From contig JBANSL010000001.1 in assembly GCA_037127255.1 (NCBI GenBank), positions 38,245,001 to 38,309,000 on the forward strand: DNA of 64,000 nt, read 5' to 3'. This document shows positions 32,519-42,830 of this stretch, in pieces (position 1 is the first letter of the stretch; the number at the start of each line of letters is the position of its first letter). The stretch is from Persicaria tinctoria. Lineage: Eukaryota > Streptophyta > Magnoliopsida > Caryophyllales > Polygonaceae. The translations under genes were made by a program, and so were the position numbers. The notes below the pieces were generated by a model. It saw only the letters and a program-made list of their open reading frames with translations, had not been told where the DNA came from and did no database searches.

Positions 32519-34052
32519 GAGAGGGTTTCTCGACCAAATAAATTTATAGTCAAGACCCCGCTATAGGATAGTGGAGTCAAGTTCGTCCTCAGGAGAGAAG
32601 TCAGTGGTTCTAGGTTTAGTTGGTTTCGGGGTCCGAGATAGCAGGAAACAGTGGCGAGGGTTGTTGTCGATGTCGGCTAAGACTGGGTCGATGTCGAGAG
32701 ATGGAGTGGAAATGGTGGTTGGTGTCGAGTGGATGCGTAGAAACTATAAAATAACAAAAATAGAATAATAAAAGAGCAAACTTCCAAGGTTAGGGATTAC
32801 CGCAACAACAAACATATGTGTAGATTATAAATCACATAAAGGCTTTATATCAAATAACTTTCGTTATTAACAAATAGAAATATAGAGGCTTTTGCATAAA
32901 CCCTAAGTGTTACTACCTTTTCTTAATTAGGATTAGTTGGCTTTCGCAAATAAACCCTAATTACTATCCAAATTCATAATAAGATCGCTTTCACTTCAAT
33001 ATCACAAATAAGGAATTATCCTTGACTGTCGCAAAGGATTAAGCACATATGTAGATGATAATAAAGACATACAAAATCATAATTCATAAATCAAACACAC
33101 ATATCTATGTTCGGATCACCCCAATCCTAGAAGAAAGAAGTTACAAAGAAATCATAATAAAAGAAACTAACTTTAACATAAAATAAAATTCTAAACTTAC
33201 AACCATGCAATCGTCTCTTTCCTCTCTCCTTGGGCCCGAAGACGACTTAGCTTGAATGAATGAAAAAAAACACCAGCCCCTAGGGCTTTATTTATAGTGC
33301 TCCATCTAGCTAATCTAGGATAGGAACAACTATATCTTCTATCTAATTCTATCTATCTATTTCCTAAGATAAAACTTTGATAAATAAATAAAATAAAACA
33401 ATTAGAAATCCCCTTAGGTAAATTAGGGAATTACTAATGTGGAAAAAGTCTTCCATAACGATAGATCTTCTCGTGCCTTGGTGTGGAAGTAACATCTCCC
33501 TCGAATTCCTACTCGATCTCGGCTCGGATTTGCTTCTGGGATGTACTCGACATCGACCAAAGTGGCCGACGTTGACTAAGTCTCGTGACTTGTCTCCATC
33601 TTCTGCTCGATCTCTAGTGTCATGGTCGATTTCTAGTGAAAGGTAGTCGACGTCGAGTAGATTCTGTTAGCTCTCCTCTGTCTTGAAACACACTTTCCCG
33701 AGTCGTAGTTCATCCGATTGATGCATATGAATATGCGTTGGAAAGCTCTTTTTGAGGGCTACAACTCTCATGAATACATCAAAACTTGATTCAGAATGAT
33801 GAATGGTGAAAAGTGGCATTTTCTCCAGTTGCACCATCTTGTCCTCTTCCTTAGCTTCTCCAATGTCTTCATGACTTTCCTTTAAGCTCCCAAGTGTGTC
33901 CGCAAAATTAAACAGAAACTTGTGTAGACCTCCACATATTGCAAATAAACATAAACTACACAAATTCTGTATTATTCTAACCAAAAATATAAAATTTAGA
34001 CAGAAATCGATATGAATGTAAGCGAAAATCATGGTTATTTGAGCGCACATCA
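32519..34052 (-). repeat. Athila-like LTR H
   Basis: The minus-strand start is TGATGTGCGC at 34052, like F's TGATGTGCATGG. It follows the same block order as A, B and F (the ACTTCCAAGGTTAGGG block, the CATAAACCCTAA block, GGATCACCCCAATCCTAGAA) and has TCGA-type palindromes near 32667-32700 and 33548-33660. No polypurine tract or internal region follows, so it is probably a solo or truncated LTR. The left border is approximate. Confidence 0.6.
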
Positions 34053-35117
34053 GTTACCCGACATAATTTCTAAAACCACTCATTTGCCTCAAAGGCCTTT
34101 CCAAAAAGCCCATTTAGAAAGTATCCCACGGGTTGGGCTTTGCTAGCAAATGTCCAATATTTTTCCATAATCCCAGTTTTGCCCTTGTCTATCTTTTTCC
34201 ACGCTCCCAGATATGTTGTTCCCTCCCAGTGCTACGACGACCTCCATTTTTTTCATATATGAGAATTGCAAAGTTACCATGGTGCCTCCGTTCTCCCTCT
34301 CGAGCTGTCGAAATCCACTCTAGAGCAAAGCCATCTCTTGAGCTCTTCGAATCCGTTCTGCAAATATGATGTTCTCTTCCTCCATCCCTTCTGAGCTCTC
34401 TCCCATGGCTAAGGATCCTTCTTCTCGATTCAGATCTGCAACCAAGCCTCTTCCATCTAGTTTCGAAGCACACCGTAGTCATCTGCACAATTGATTGAGT
34501 TAGCTTGTTTGTTCTTGGAAGCTCCGAGACGATTCGAAAAATTAAAAATCGATTGCAAGTCGCCATTAATGGGGTATACATGAAGATCCGTCGATGGAGG
34601 TGCCGTAGTGCCCGATTTGCCTTTGAAAAGTCGACTTCGAACCTGCCTTGGAGAAATCGATTGATAGTGATTGAATTTTAATTTGTTCTTCTCAAAGGCT
34701 TACTCTTTTATGTGCTTGATTGCCGTGAAAAGTGGCATAATTGACAGGGATTCAATTTGTGCAAGGGAAGGAGGAAGAAGAGCTTTTTAGAGATGAGGTA
34801 ATAGCTTTTTTGACGTCAGAGTCTCCAACAAGCATCACTTTGAAGATGTAATCGCAGTAGTCGGCGGCGGCGTTGAAGTTTCTCTGTCTATGGCTTTTCT
34901 CCGATCCTCTCCCCCTTTCTCTGTATTTTAAAAGGGTAAGTTGTTTTGAAAAGGTAACAATTAATTACCCCTTTGATATCTTAAAGAAATATACTAAAAG
35001 AAATTTGAATGAAGTACAAATGTATGGGCCAAGTCGTCAAACATGTCATTGCACGTTGATTTCTTCTTGTTTATATGTTATATGCTTTCAAATTATATAT
35101 AAAATCAAGGGTAAATT
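34053..35117. other. Low-copy-looking DNA with no complete gene
   Basis: It shows no match to any other part of the window and lacks LTR motifs. The plus-strand base usage (CT-rich near 34190-34480) resembles a plant gene 5' region. Apart from the Rab-like fragment below I see no exon I can name. This may be the oldest, pre-transposon DNA in the window. Confidence 0.4.
34803..34879 (-). pseudogene. Rab-type small GTPase N-terminal fragment
   Basis: On the minus strand one frame reads FNAAADYCDYIFKVMLVGDS followed by DVKK. This matches the conserved first beta strand and P-loop entry of Rab GTPases (D-Y-x-F-K-V-x-L-x-G-D-S-G-V-G-K-S). The P-loop itself is damaged: GDSDVKK replaces GDSGVGKS, so nucleotide binding would fail. 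No start Met precedes it in frame and no downstream Rab motif (WDTAGQE) follows. It could be a decayed first exon or a fragment carried by a transposon. The match is short. Confidence 0.45.
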
Positions 35118-35449
35118 CACTAGTAGAAAAATTATTATTTTTTTATCCCGGTGACAACATTTATGTCACTGTTTTCATTTTGGTTATAATGTCTATGACC
35201 CTATTTTTATTTTGGTTACAGGTTCTATGACCCTCTTACACCTTCCTATATATTAGATGAGAACTGTCACCAAATGTATTTTGGCTTCTCAGTAGCCCAT
35301 TTAGGGTTTGTGCTTCCCTAGTCATAGGGTTTTCCTTCGGTGACATCATTTATGTCATTTTTTTCATTTTGGTTACAGTGTTTATGACCATGTTTTTATA
35401 GCGGTGATAGTGTATTAATCCTGTTTTAACAGTGATGACAGTGTCTATG
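35118..35449 (+). mobile_element. CACTA DNA transposon end with subterminal repeats, left part
   Basis: It begins CACTAGTAGAAAAA, the typical CACTA terminus. A subterminal word of the type TTTTGGTTA(C/T)A-(G/T)N-TCTATGACC recurs several times. A longer unit, starting TCTATGACCCTCTTA at 35225, begins again near 35445 and continues after element A at 52731. The opposite terminus is not visible. Three bases before the end (ATT) would be the target duplication. Confidence 0.65.
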
Positions 35450-37331
35450 TGTTGTAGGAGGAAACCGAGATTGCAAATGAAATAATATAAATCAAAGAAA
35501 ACCAGATTCTGCCCTTTGCAAATGATTACAAGACTTCCTCCCGATGCAGTAGTGGGAAGTTAGGATCGATACACGAGGAAGCGTGTCAGCGGATCCTAGG
35601 CAGCAGATGAAATCTCACGAACAGAAGTCGACCACAGATGCTCGATCTCGACTAGGGTTAGTCGACAGAAGATCGGACAAGTCAAACCAAGTAGCAGCAG
35701 TCACTGGATGTTGGTCGATATCGAGGAGAGTTTACTCGATATCGAGTAAAGCCTTCGTCGATCTCGGGTACCTGCACACCAGAAGCTACATCGATCTAGG
35801 CGATCGAATGTCAGAAGTCGATATCGACCAGTTTTGGTCGATATCGAGTAGAACGGAAACTAAAACAGATGCAAAACCTTGAATCAGAATTAACTCAATA
35901 AACTAAAAGACTTCCAAGATCAGGGTATCAACACCACAACGATACCTATGCAAAGTAACACATAAAGGTATAAAAGATCATGCTTTTCATCAAATAACTT
36001 TCGTTATTAACAAATAGGCACAGGAGAGGCCTTCGCATAAACCCTAATTGTTACTAACCCTTTTTACATAACTAACCCAAGTTGTATTAAGATCACTTTC
36101 GCTTCAATAACAGAAACAAGGATCACCTTCAACTTTGGAAAAAGAATCATGCTCATAGGGATAGAAGACGAATTGCATAAAAAGATCAAACCTTTACCGC
36201 ATCACCTCACATGGCCACCGTCGGGCTCACCCCGACTCTAGAAGTGGGTGGACTATTCGCTCTTCATTGCAATCGCAGACATCTTTGATGAAAAAGAACT
36301 AACTTGCATTAATAAACTTAACCAAACTTACAATCTCTTCTCCTTCCCTCTTTATGTGACTAATTGTCTCTGAAATTGAATGACTAAAATCCAGCCCCTA
36401 GGGCTTTATTTATAGGCTTCCAACCCTTGCTAATCAAGGTAAGAAAGTCTATCTATATCTATATCTATTTATCTATTTACTTAAAGATTAAATAATGGAA
36501 TAAAAGAATTAAATCCCAAAAGGAAATATATCTAAAGTAGGTAAATCCTCCATGGAGTTGATAGATGTGGATAGAATCGGACAACTTTGTATCCAAGCAA
36601 GCCTAACTCGACTCGGACAGCCCACAGTGTAACGCGGCCCAGGAGAGTTTTCCTCGATATCGAATAATCTACTCGATATCTAGTAACTTCGTCGTCGACT
36701 TCAGCTTTACGGGTCTTCTCGAGCAACTTCTCTTCGACACTGGCTCGGACATGCTAGGCTGGTTTACTCGACATCGAGTAAATTCCTCGATATCGAGTAC
36801 ATGGTGCTCGGTATGTCCTCTCTTCGGCTTCTCGATCCGGTGTTGCTTCCTCGAGCACAGGTGCGGCTTCTGATCTTGGTCGATATCGAGTAAACTACTC
36901 GATATCGAGTAAACTACTCGATATCGAGTAAACTACTCGATATCGAGTAAAGTTCTGCACTAGAGTTGTCTTGTCCGCTCAGCTTCGTCGATCTCGGCTT
37001 CATAGGTAAAAGTCGTCTTGGGTTGTCCTCGATATCGAGTAAAAGTCCCTGATATCGAGTAACATCTTCAGCTTTCCTTGCTCGATTCTGGTTTTGCTGC
37101 TCCTTGGCCTTTGGACATCTGTAGTTGACTTCGAGCTTTTCTTCCTTTCTTAGAATTGCTGTAAATTGCTTCGATTTCTACGAATTTAAACAGAAACTGG
37201 TGTAGATTCCATAATTTGGCAAATAAACATAAACTGCATATATTCTGTACTATTCTAGCCCAAATGCATGAAATGTATGTAGAAAATGATATAAAAGTAA
37301 CTATAAAACATGGCAGATTCAGCTCACAACA
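35450..37331 (-). repeat. 3' LTR of element A (1882 bp)
   Basis: Contains 11 exact copies of the 10-bp palindrome TCGATATCGA. Four of these are in tandem at a 19-bp period (starting 36880, 36899, 36918 and 36937), where the sister LTR has two (52317, 52336). A minus-strand TATA box is at 36405-36414. Confidence 0.9.
36405..36414 (-). promoter_or_regulatory. TATA box, A LTR
   Basis: The minus strand reads TATAAATAAA, in the same setting as in C (61276) and B (43716-43725). Confidence 0.65.
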
Positions 37332-37347
37332 AACACCCCATACTTAA
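37332..37347 (-). promoter_or_regulatory. Polypurine tract of element A
   Basis: The minus strand reads TTAAGTATGGGGTGTT, directly before the LTR start TGTTGTGAGC. Confidence 0.85.
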
Positions 37348-38954
37348 GTTTGCTTGTCCTCAAGCAATACTTTTATTTGTCATTCGGGGAAATAAATCAA
37401 AACTCTCAACATCTTAGATTCATTCTCATATAACCCTGCAATCAATTACCATCCTTGAAAAGGTACTAGTGTCACAAATCCATACATGTGCAAATAAAAA
37501 GCAACATCTACTCATAAAAGGAGGGTTATGGAAAACAATTCATAAGTGACAAAGCATTAATAATTAAGAGGACTTTAATTTAAGCTCAATAAGGAGTAGA
37601 TTGGTAAAAGGCTAAAGGTGGGCAATTTTTGGAAATGTTGTGCTAATAATCCGGGGAAATGGAGTATTTCCAAAATTTCTTAACCACATCCCTTTTTCAT
37701 AAGATTCATCATATTCCATAATGCTTTTATCAATAATAATGCTTTTACCTCTCTGACCTCAGCACTGCCTTCTCGCGAGTCGCAAACATGGGTGTCATGA
37801 ATGGCCCCGGATACTTAGTGCTTTGGACTCCTCACCTGTGTGTCCCATCTCACTGAACTATTATCTCATTAAGCAGGGTCAACCTACCTTTATCTCCTGA
37901 GGTGATCAGATTTTCTTTAACTCGTTAAATTTTCCATAAATTTCAAACAATAATGATAACAATACAAACACCACATAATATCTCCATAATGTAACATCAT
38001 TCTCAACATAATCCCCGGATAGGAAATAAGGTAAAGAATGGAAAATATTTAGAACATGTGGAGCAATATACTACCTCCGTCCAAAAATACATGGACTTTA
38101 CTATAATAAGTTTGTAATTATTAAAAAAAATTAATAAAAAAGTTAATATTTTATATAGTTTTTAGCTCCTAAAAAAGCGTGCATGAATAGTAAAAGTCCA
38201 TGCACTTTTGGACGGAGGGAGTATGAAATAAGGCATAATATGGCTTTTGTGATGCATAAGCATAGGTATGGCTAGGAAATATAAACATATGAGCATTATA
38301 TGGAAATATAAAGCCCTCCATTCTCTTATCATGTAACATGTCAAAAGCAACTTCAAATTTTACCTCCTTTCATGGTTTTCAAGAAAATATCCACTTCATT
38401 GTGACTTCCCTTTACTAGGAAATTTAATGCTATATCTCTAATGAATCCAATTTTGCATCGTTGAGTTAAATAAAACTTCCATGACATTAATTCAAAATTT
38501 CAAAATTTCAATGGGGGTCATTATTCAAACTTTTGGAAAACATGCATATAAGCCCATAAATCGTTAATGAATTCCAAAATAGCCATGTGTAAGCAATTCA
38601 AGAAATAAACTAAAAAATATGCACATATATATCAAATATGCATAACGTAAGCCCTTCTCCCACCCCATACTTAAACATTACAGTGTCCTCACTGTATAAA
38701 AAAATAGGGGTAAAGAAAGAAACTCACTAGACAGGTGTGCAGAGCTTCATAATATTAAGTGAAAATGTCTGGGCCGAGTCCGATTTAGCTTTCTTCTATC
38801 CCCATGAACCTGAAAAATGTAGAAGAGAAATACCCACAATAGAAAAACTAAAAGTTCAAAACCAAAAACAAAAGCAACAATGTCCAAAAATCCCAAAAAT
38901 AAATGTCTATTTACAAGCTCTAGATTTTATAGTCGCTAGGCCGACTTTCTCCAT
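37348..38954 (-). other. 3' non-coding tail of element A
   Basis: About 1.6 kb without a gene, homologous in layout to 44578-46200 (B) and 9247-10873 (F). It contains the MITE at 38071-38221. It also holds a second purine tract (minus-strand TAAGTATGGGGTGGGAGAAGG, 38651-38673) preceded in sense by the hairpin ACAGTGAGGACACTGT (38680-38695). Confidence 0.75.
38071..38221. mobile_element. Stowaway-like MITE
   Basis: A 151-bp AT-rich element with terminal inverted repeats CTACCTCCGTCCAAAA and, reading inward from the other end, CTCCCTCCGTCCAAAA, flanked on both sides by TA. The inner ends (ATGGACTTTA near the left, TAAAAGTCCAT near the right) extend the inverted repeat. This is the standard signature of Stowaway (Tc1/mariner-derived) MITEs. 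It is nested in the tail of element A. Confidence 0.9.
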
Positions 38955-39421
38955 TAAGCTCAAGGTGGCATTTGTCGGGCCCATGTATCTTGGGCTTCGA
39001 ATAGAACTTCATTCTTGTCCATCAGCTGCAGTCCTCCAGAATGGATCTTCTTCACTACGAAGGGCCCCATCTTCTTTTTGTTGAATTTGTTAGGAAACCA
39101 ATGACCTTTTGATTTGGAAACCTAGAGTTTGTCTCCAACTTCATACTCCTTAGGCTCATCATTGGAAATCCTACATAAGCGCACATACCAAGGCAAACCT
39201 CTCCTATGTATAGATAAATCATTACTGGAAATGGGAGAAGAAAGATCCATACCTTGGCTTACCTTCGCAGAATCGGATTCGGGGACTTCTGATGTTGGTC
39301 GATTTCGAGTAAGTGTACTCGATATCGAGGATTTTTCTGCTTCTGATGGGCTGCTGCTCGAGGAAGGTGAAGTCGAGGGAGCAAGATCTTGGTCGATATT
39401 GACCAATTTGGTCGATATCAA
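38955..39421 (-). pseudogene. Residual integrase C-terminus of element A
   Basis: Two pieces in one frame: 39421-39122, with LPWYVRLCRI and EYEVGDKL then TAG, followed by VSKSKGHWFPNKFNKKKMGP and FVVKKIHSGG, ending TGA near 38955. The pattern of a basic stretch, MGPF(V)VKKI and then a hydrophobic strand is typical of the C-terminal domain of Ty3/gypsy integrases. The integrase catalytic core and RT are missing. This shows that A derives from an autonomous ancestor by internal deletion. The N-terminal 60 residues hold acidic/Ser repeats encoded by the TCGA palindromes. Confidence 0.6.
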
Positions 39422-39435
39422 GGAGTTGTCAGCTG

Positions 39436-39819
39436 CTAGTGGTGTGCTGCTCGAGGAAGGCGAAGTCGAGGGAGGCAGTACTTGGTCGATATCGAGGAGT
39501 CCTTCACTGCCAGAGGATTGATCGTCGCGGGAGGAGAATTCGAGGACGAAGATTTTTGCTCGATGTCGACCAATTTGGTCGATGTCGAGGAGTTCCCGGC
39601 TTCTGGTTGGCTGATCGACGAGGGAGCTGCTGGTGGAGGGTTCTGATTTTGGTCGATGTCGACCAAATTACTCGATGTCGAGGAATTTTGGTCGACTTCG
39701 ACCCCATACTTGCATCCTGTCAAGGCATCCGAAAAATAGTTAGTCGACGTCGACTTACCTTTGTCGATGTCGAGCAGATCCTCTGTGTCGTCGTTTAGGA
39801 TGGCCATGATCTTCTCCAC
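39436..39819 (-). pseudogene. Repeat-rich linker after the protease of element A
   Basis: 127 residues in which Ser/Thr-rich blocks alternate with LVDI(D/E)Q (for example SSTSTKLVDIEQ). The DNA beneath is a series of TCGATGTCGA/TCGATATCGA/TCGACGTCGA palindromes at irregular spacing. No catalytic motif is seen. The coding frame appears to tolerate insertion of the palindromes as a low-complexity spacer. Confidence 0.55.
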
Positions 39820-40434
39820 CTAGGCCTCCATATCCCTCTTTTCCAGCTCTTCAGGAGTCATATTTCTTACCTTAGGCTCCCCGCATGTAATGTAACCAGC
39901 TGATATAGATTTTACCTCTTCCATGGGACCTGTGTGCCTTCCAGTTTTATTAAAAGAATACTCAATTACCTCATCGCTGATGTTGAAAGTGAGTACTCCC
40001 TTCCTTACGCTTATGTTGGCATCCACCGTCGCCAAGAAGGGCCTTCCTAGAATAATTGGACAAGCAGGGTCCTCCGCCATATCAATAACTAGAAAATCAG
40101 CAGGGACAAAGAACTTACCTACTTGCACTGGCACATTGTCCACCATGCCTGTTGGGATGACCACCGTGTTGTTTGCCATATAAAGCTTGGCATCCACAGG
40201 CTCTAGGGCACCTATCTTAATCTTGGACCATATTGTTAAAGGCATTATACTCACACTAGCTCCAAGATCACATAATGCATTAAATTTATAGTGACCAAAT
40301 CCAATGGTTATAGCAAACTTACCTGGATTTTGCCTTTTCTCAAGTATGTCCATATGGCTGCACTCCTCTGTAATCTCAGCCATTGACCGCTTCTTTCTTA
40401 GAATCTCCTTGAGGAATTTGACGTACGATGGCAT
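39820..40434 (-). pseudogene. Retropepsin-like protease of element A
   Basis: 204 residues. The active-site segment ALCDLGASVSIMPLTIW lies near residues 55-70, DLGAS standing in for D(T/S)GAS, as is usual in Athila/Tat elements. The flap-side and second-strand motifs FLVIDM and IILGRPFLATVDANI follow at about residues 135-160. This protease would process Gag. It is in the sense order behind Gag and before the integrase residue. Upstream linkage to Gag is broken by stops near 40531. Confidence 0.8.
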
Positions 40435-40530
40435 TTCATTAAGGGCTTATATGAAGGGTATGGTGACATTGAGCCTCTGAAGCATCTTGATGAAGCGCTG
40501 AAACGTCTTCTCTGTTGGGTCCTTTGGAGA

Positions 40531-42287
40531 TTATGTTGGGAAAAGCTGCTTCTTTTTCTGGTTCGGAGCCAAAATAGATGTCGGAGGTGTTGCGGCTTTC
40601 TCGACGTCGACTTGATTCTCCTCGACATCGACAAGATTCTTCTCGATATCGACCAGATTCCTCGATGTCGAGTTGCTGTGCTGTGCAGATGAGTTGTGGC
40701 CAGGTATCTCCTCGACATCGACATCCTTTTCCTCGATATCGAGTTGCCTCTCCTCAACATCGACCAAGGTTTGGTTGATATCGACTTGTTGTTCAGCTCT
40801 TTCGTCCTGCTGCTTTCCGACCTCTGGCTCGCGTAGTTGGTGGCCGCTCCTGAGTTTTATAGCTGCGATGTGTCCGGTCTTCCCCTTGGGATTTGGTTCT
40901 GAAGATCCAGGGAGCGAACCTGACTGTCTGGGGATGCCTGCTGCTAGCTGGTCAATCTAGGTCTCCATTGATTTCCGCCATATATCAATCTCCCCAAGCC
41001 TAGAGTTGACATCTTATATCTGAGTGTAGACTGAGTTGAATGACTGCTTGGTGTCTGAATGGTTCCTCCGCATTTCCTCTAGGATGGTCTGTAGGTCATT
41101 CCTCTTCTGGTCCCTTTTCGGATGTCCTAGAGCTCTGTATGGTGGGGGATTCCTAGGGGCACCTTGGTTCCATTGCGGTTGTTGAAACCTTTGGTCCCCC
41201 ATGTAGCAATTGGGACCCTCTGCGTAAGCTACCTCTTCGCGGTGTTCTGCCAGCCTAACTTGCTTTGTGTGTGGGCACTCAGTAGTGGTGTGCCGCTGTG
41301 ATCCACATTCAGTGCAAGGCTAGTTGACAGATAGATACTTTACTTGCTTGAGGAGCTTGCGATTCTGATCTCTGTAGTATTGCTCCTTGACATCTCGATC
41401 AATTTCCTTAGAGGGTTCATAGAGAGGCATGGATGGGGCTGGCCTGGCATAAGAGCTCTCATCATAATTTGTAGTAGCCTCATACTTATTATCGTAGTTG
41501 GTGAGCTTGTTGAGTACACCCCATGCGTTAGTTGGTGGCATTGTCAGATATTCATATTGAGTATACTGATTGATCCTATCCTTAGTGGTCTGGTCAAGAG
41601 AATTGAAGAAGATCTCCTGAATGACATAGGGTGGCTATCCATGAGTAAGGCAAGACCGCAGTAGTTCCTTATATCTTTCCCATGCTTTTGCCAGCGGCTC
41701 CCCATGCTTCTGTTTGAAAGCTGTTATCTTCTGGCGGAGGAGTGCTGTCTTGGCAGGAGGAAAGAATTTGTTAAGAAATTCATGTTCTACTTGAGCCCAT
41801 GTCGTGAGGGATCGTGGTTTCAGCCCTTCTAGCCACTTCAATGCGGGACCAGCGAGAGACCATCGGAAAGCCTTCATCTTGATATATTCCAGAGTAGTAC
41901 CTTCAGTAAGAGTACGGCACATGTCAGAAAAATTGGTAATATGTTCAAGAGGGCATTCATTAAATCTCGCATGAAAAGCATTATTTTTAAGTTCAATAAG
42001 GAAGTGAGTGCAAATTCCATAATTATTTTCAGGGGTTAGAATGGCCGATTCAGGCACGACAAGAGTCGGGTGGATGTAATCCTCTGCAGTGGTAGGGTAT
42101 TGGGCAAGCTCAGTTTCCAATTGCCTCCTTCGCTCAGCTTCTTGTTCCTTGCCTTCTCTCTCAGTGGCGAGAGCAGCATTGTTGGCGGCTATTTCCCTTC
42201 GAAGCCTCTCAATCAGGTGTTCTTGTGTTTATGCGGCTGCCATGGCTCTTTTTAGCTTAGCGTGGACGTGTAGAAGGCGTTCCGGAT
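40531..42287 (-). pseudogene. gag: Gag of element A with several nonsense codons
   Basis: Gag core at 42120-41635, with FNECPLEHITNFSDMCRTL and MKAFRWSLAGPALKWLEGL. Next come YARPAPSMPLYEPSKEIDRD (41541-41320), a zinc knuckle equivalent to B's, and the QWNQGAPRNPPPYRA stretch. The Athila-like segment SEPNPKGKTGHIAAIKLRSG is near 40830-40890, followed by a VDVEE/LDIEE repeat linker. Stops at about 41635, 41322, 41013 and 40959 mostly fall where B or the family has Gln, consistent with CAG/CAA to TAG/TAA. The first about 15 codons and the primer site are deleted at 42288. Confidence 0.8.
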
Positions 42288-42830
42288 TCCGTCCCTTGCA
42301 AATGATTACAAGACTTCATCCCGATGCAGCAGTGGGAAGTCAGGATCGATCCACGAGGAAGCGTGTCAGTGGATCCTAGGCAGCAAATGAAATCTCACGA
42401 ACAGAAGTCGACCACAGATGTTCGATCTCGACTAGGGTTAGTCGATAGAAGATCGGACAAGTCGAAGCAAGTAGTAGCAGTCACTGGATGTTGGTCGATA
42501 TCGAGTAAAGCCTTCGTTGATCTCGGGTACTTGCACACCAGAAGCTACATCAATCTAGGCGATCGAATGTAAGAAGTCGATGTCGATCAGTTTTGGTCGA
42601 TATCGAGTAGAACAGAAACTAAAAAAGATGCAAAACCTTGAATAGGAATTAACTCAATAAACTAAAAGGCTTCCAAGATCATGGTATCAACACCACAACG
42701 ATAACCATGCAAAGTAACACATAAAGGCATAAAAGATCATGCTTTTCATCAAATAACTTTCGTTATTAACCAATAGGAATATAGAGGCCTTCACATAAAC
42801 CCTAATTGTTACTAACCTTTTTCATATAAT
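42288..42830 (-). repeat. 5' LTR of element A, first part (truncated)
   Basis: It resumes at TTCCGTCCCTTGCAAATG, equivalent to about 35510 in the 3' LTR. The first 60 bp of the LTR and the primer site are missing. ATTC is shared at the breakpoint. It is interrupted at ATAAT by element B and continues at 51505. Confidence 0.85.

Noticed and set aside
36880..36946. CRISPR-like array at the 19-bp repeats
   Set aside because: The units are directly adjacent without unique spacers and lie in a plant retrotransposon LTR. This is a minisatellite.
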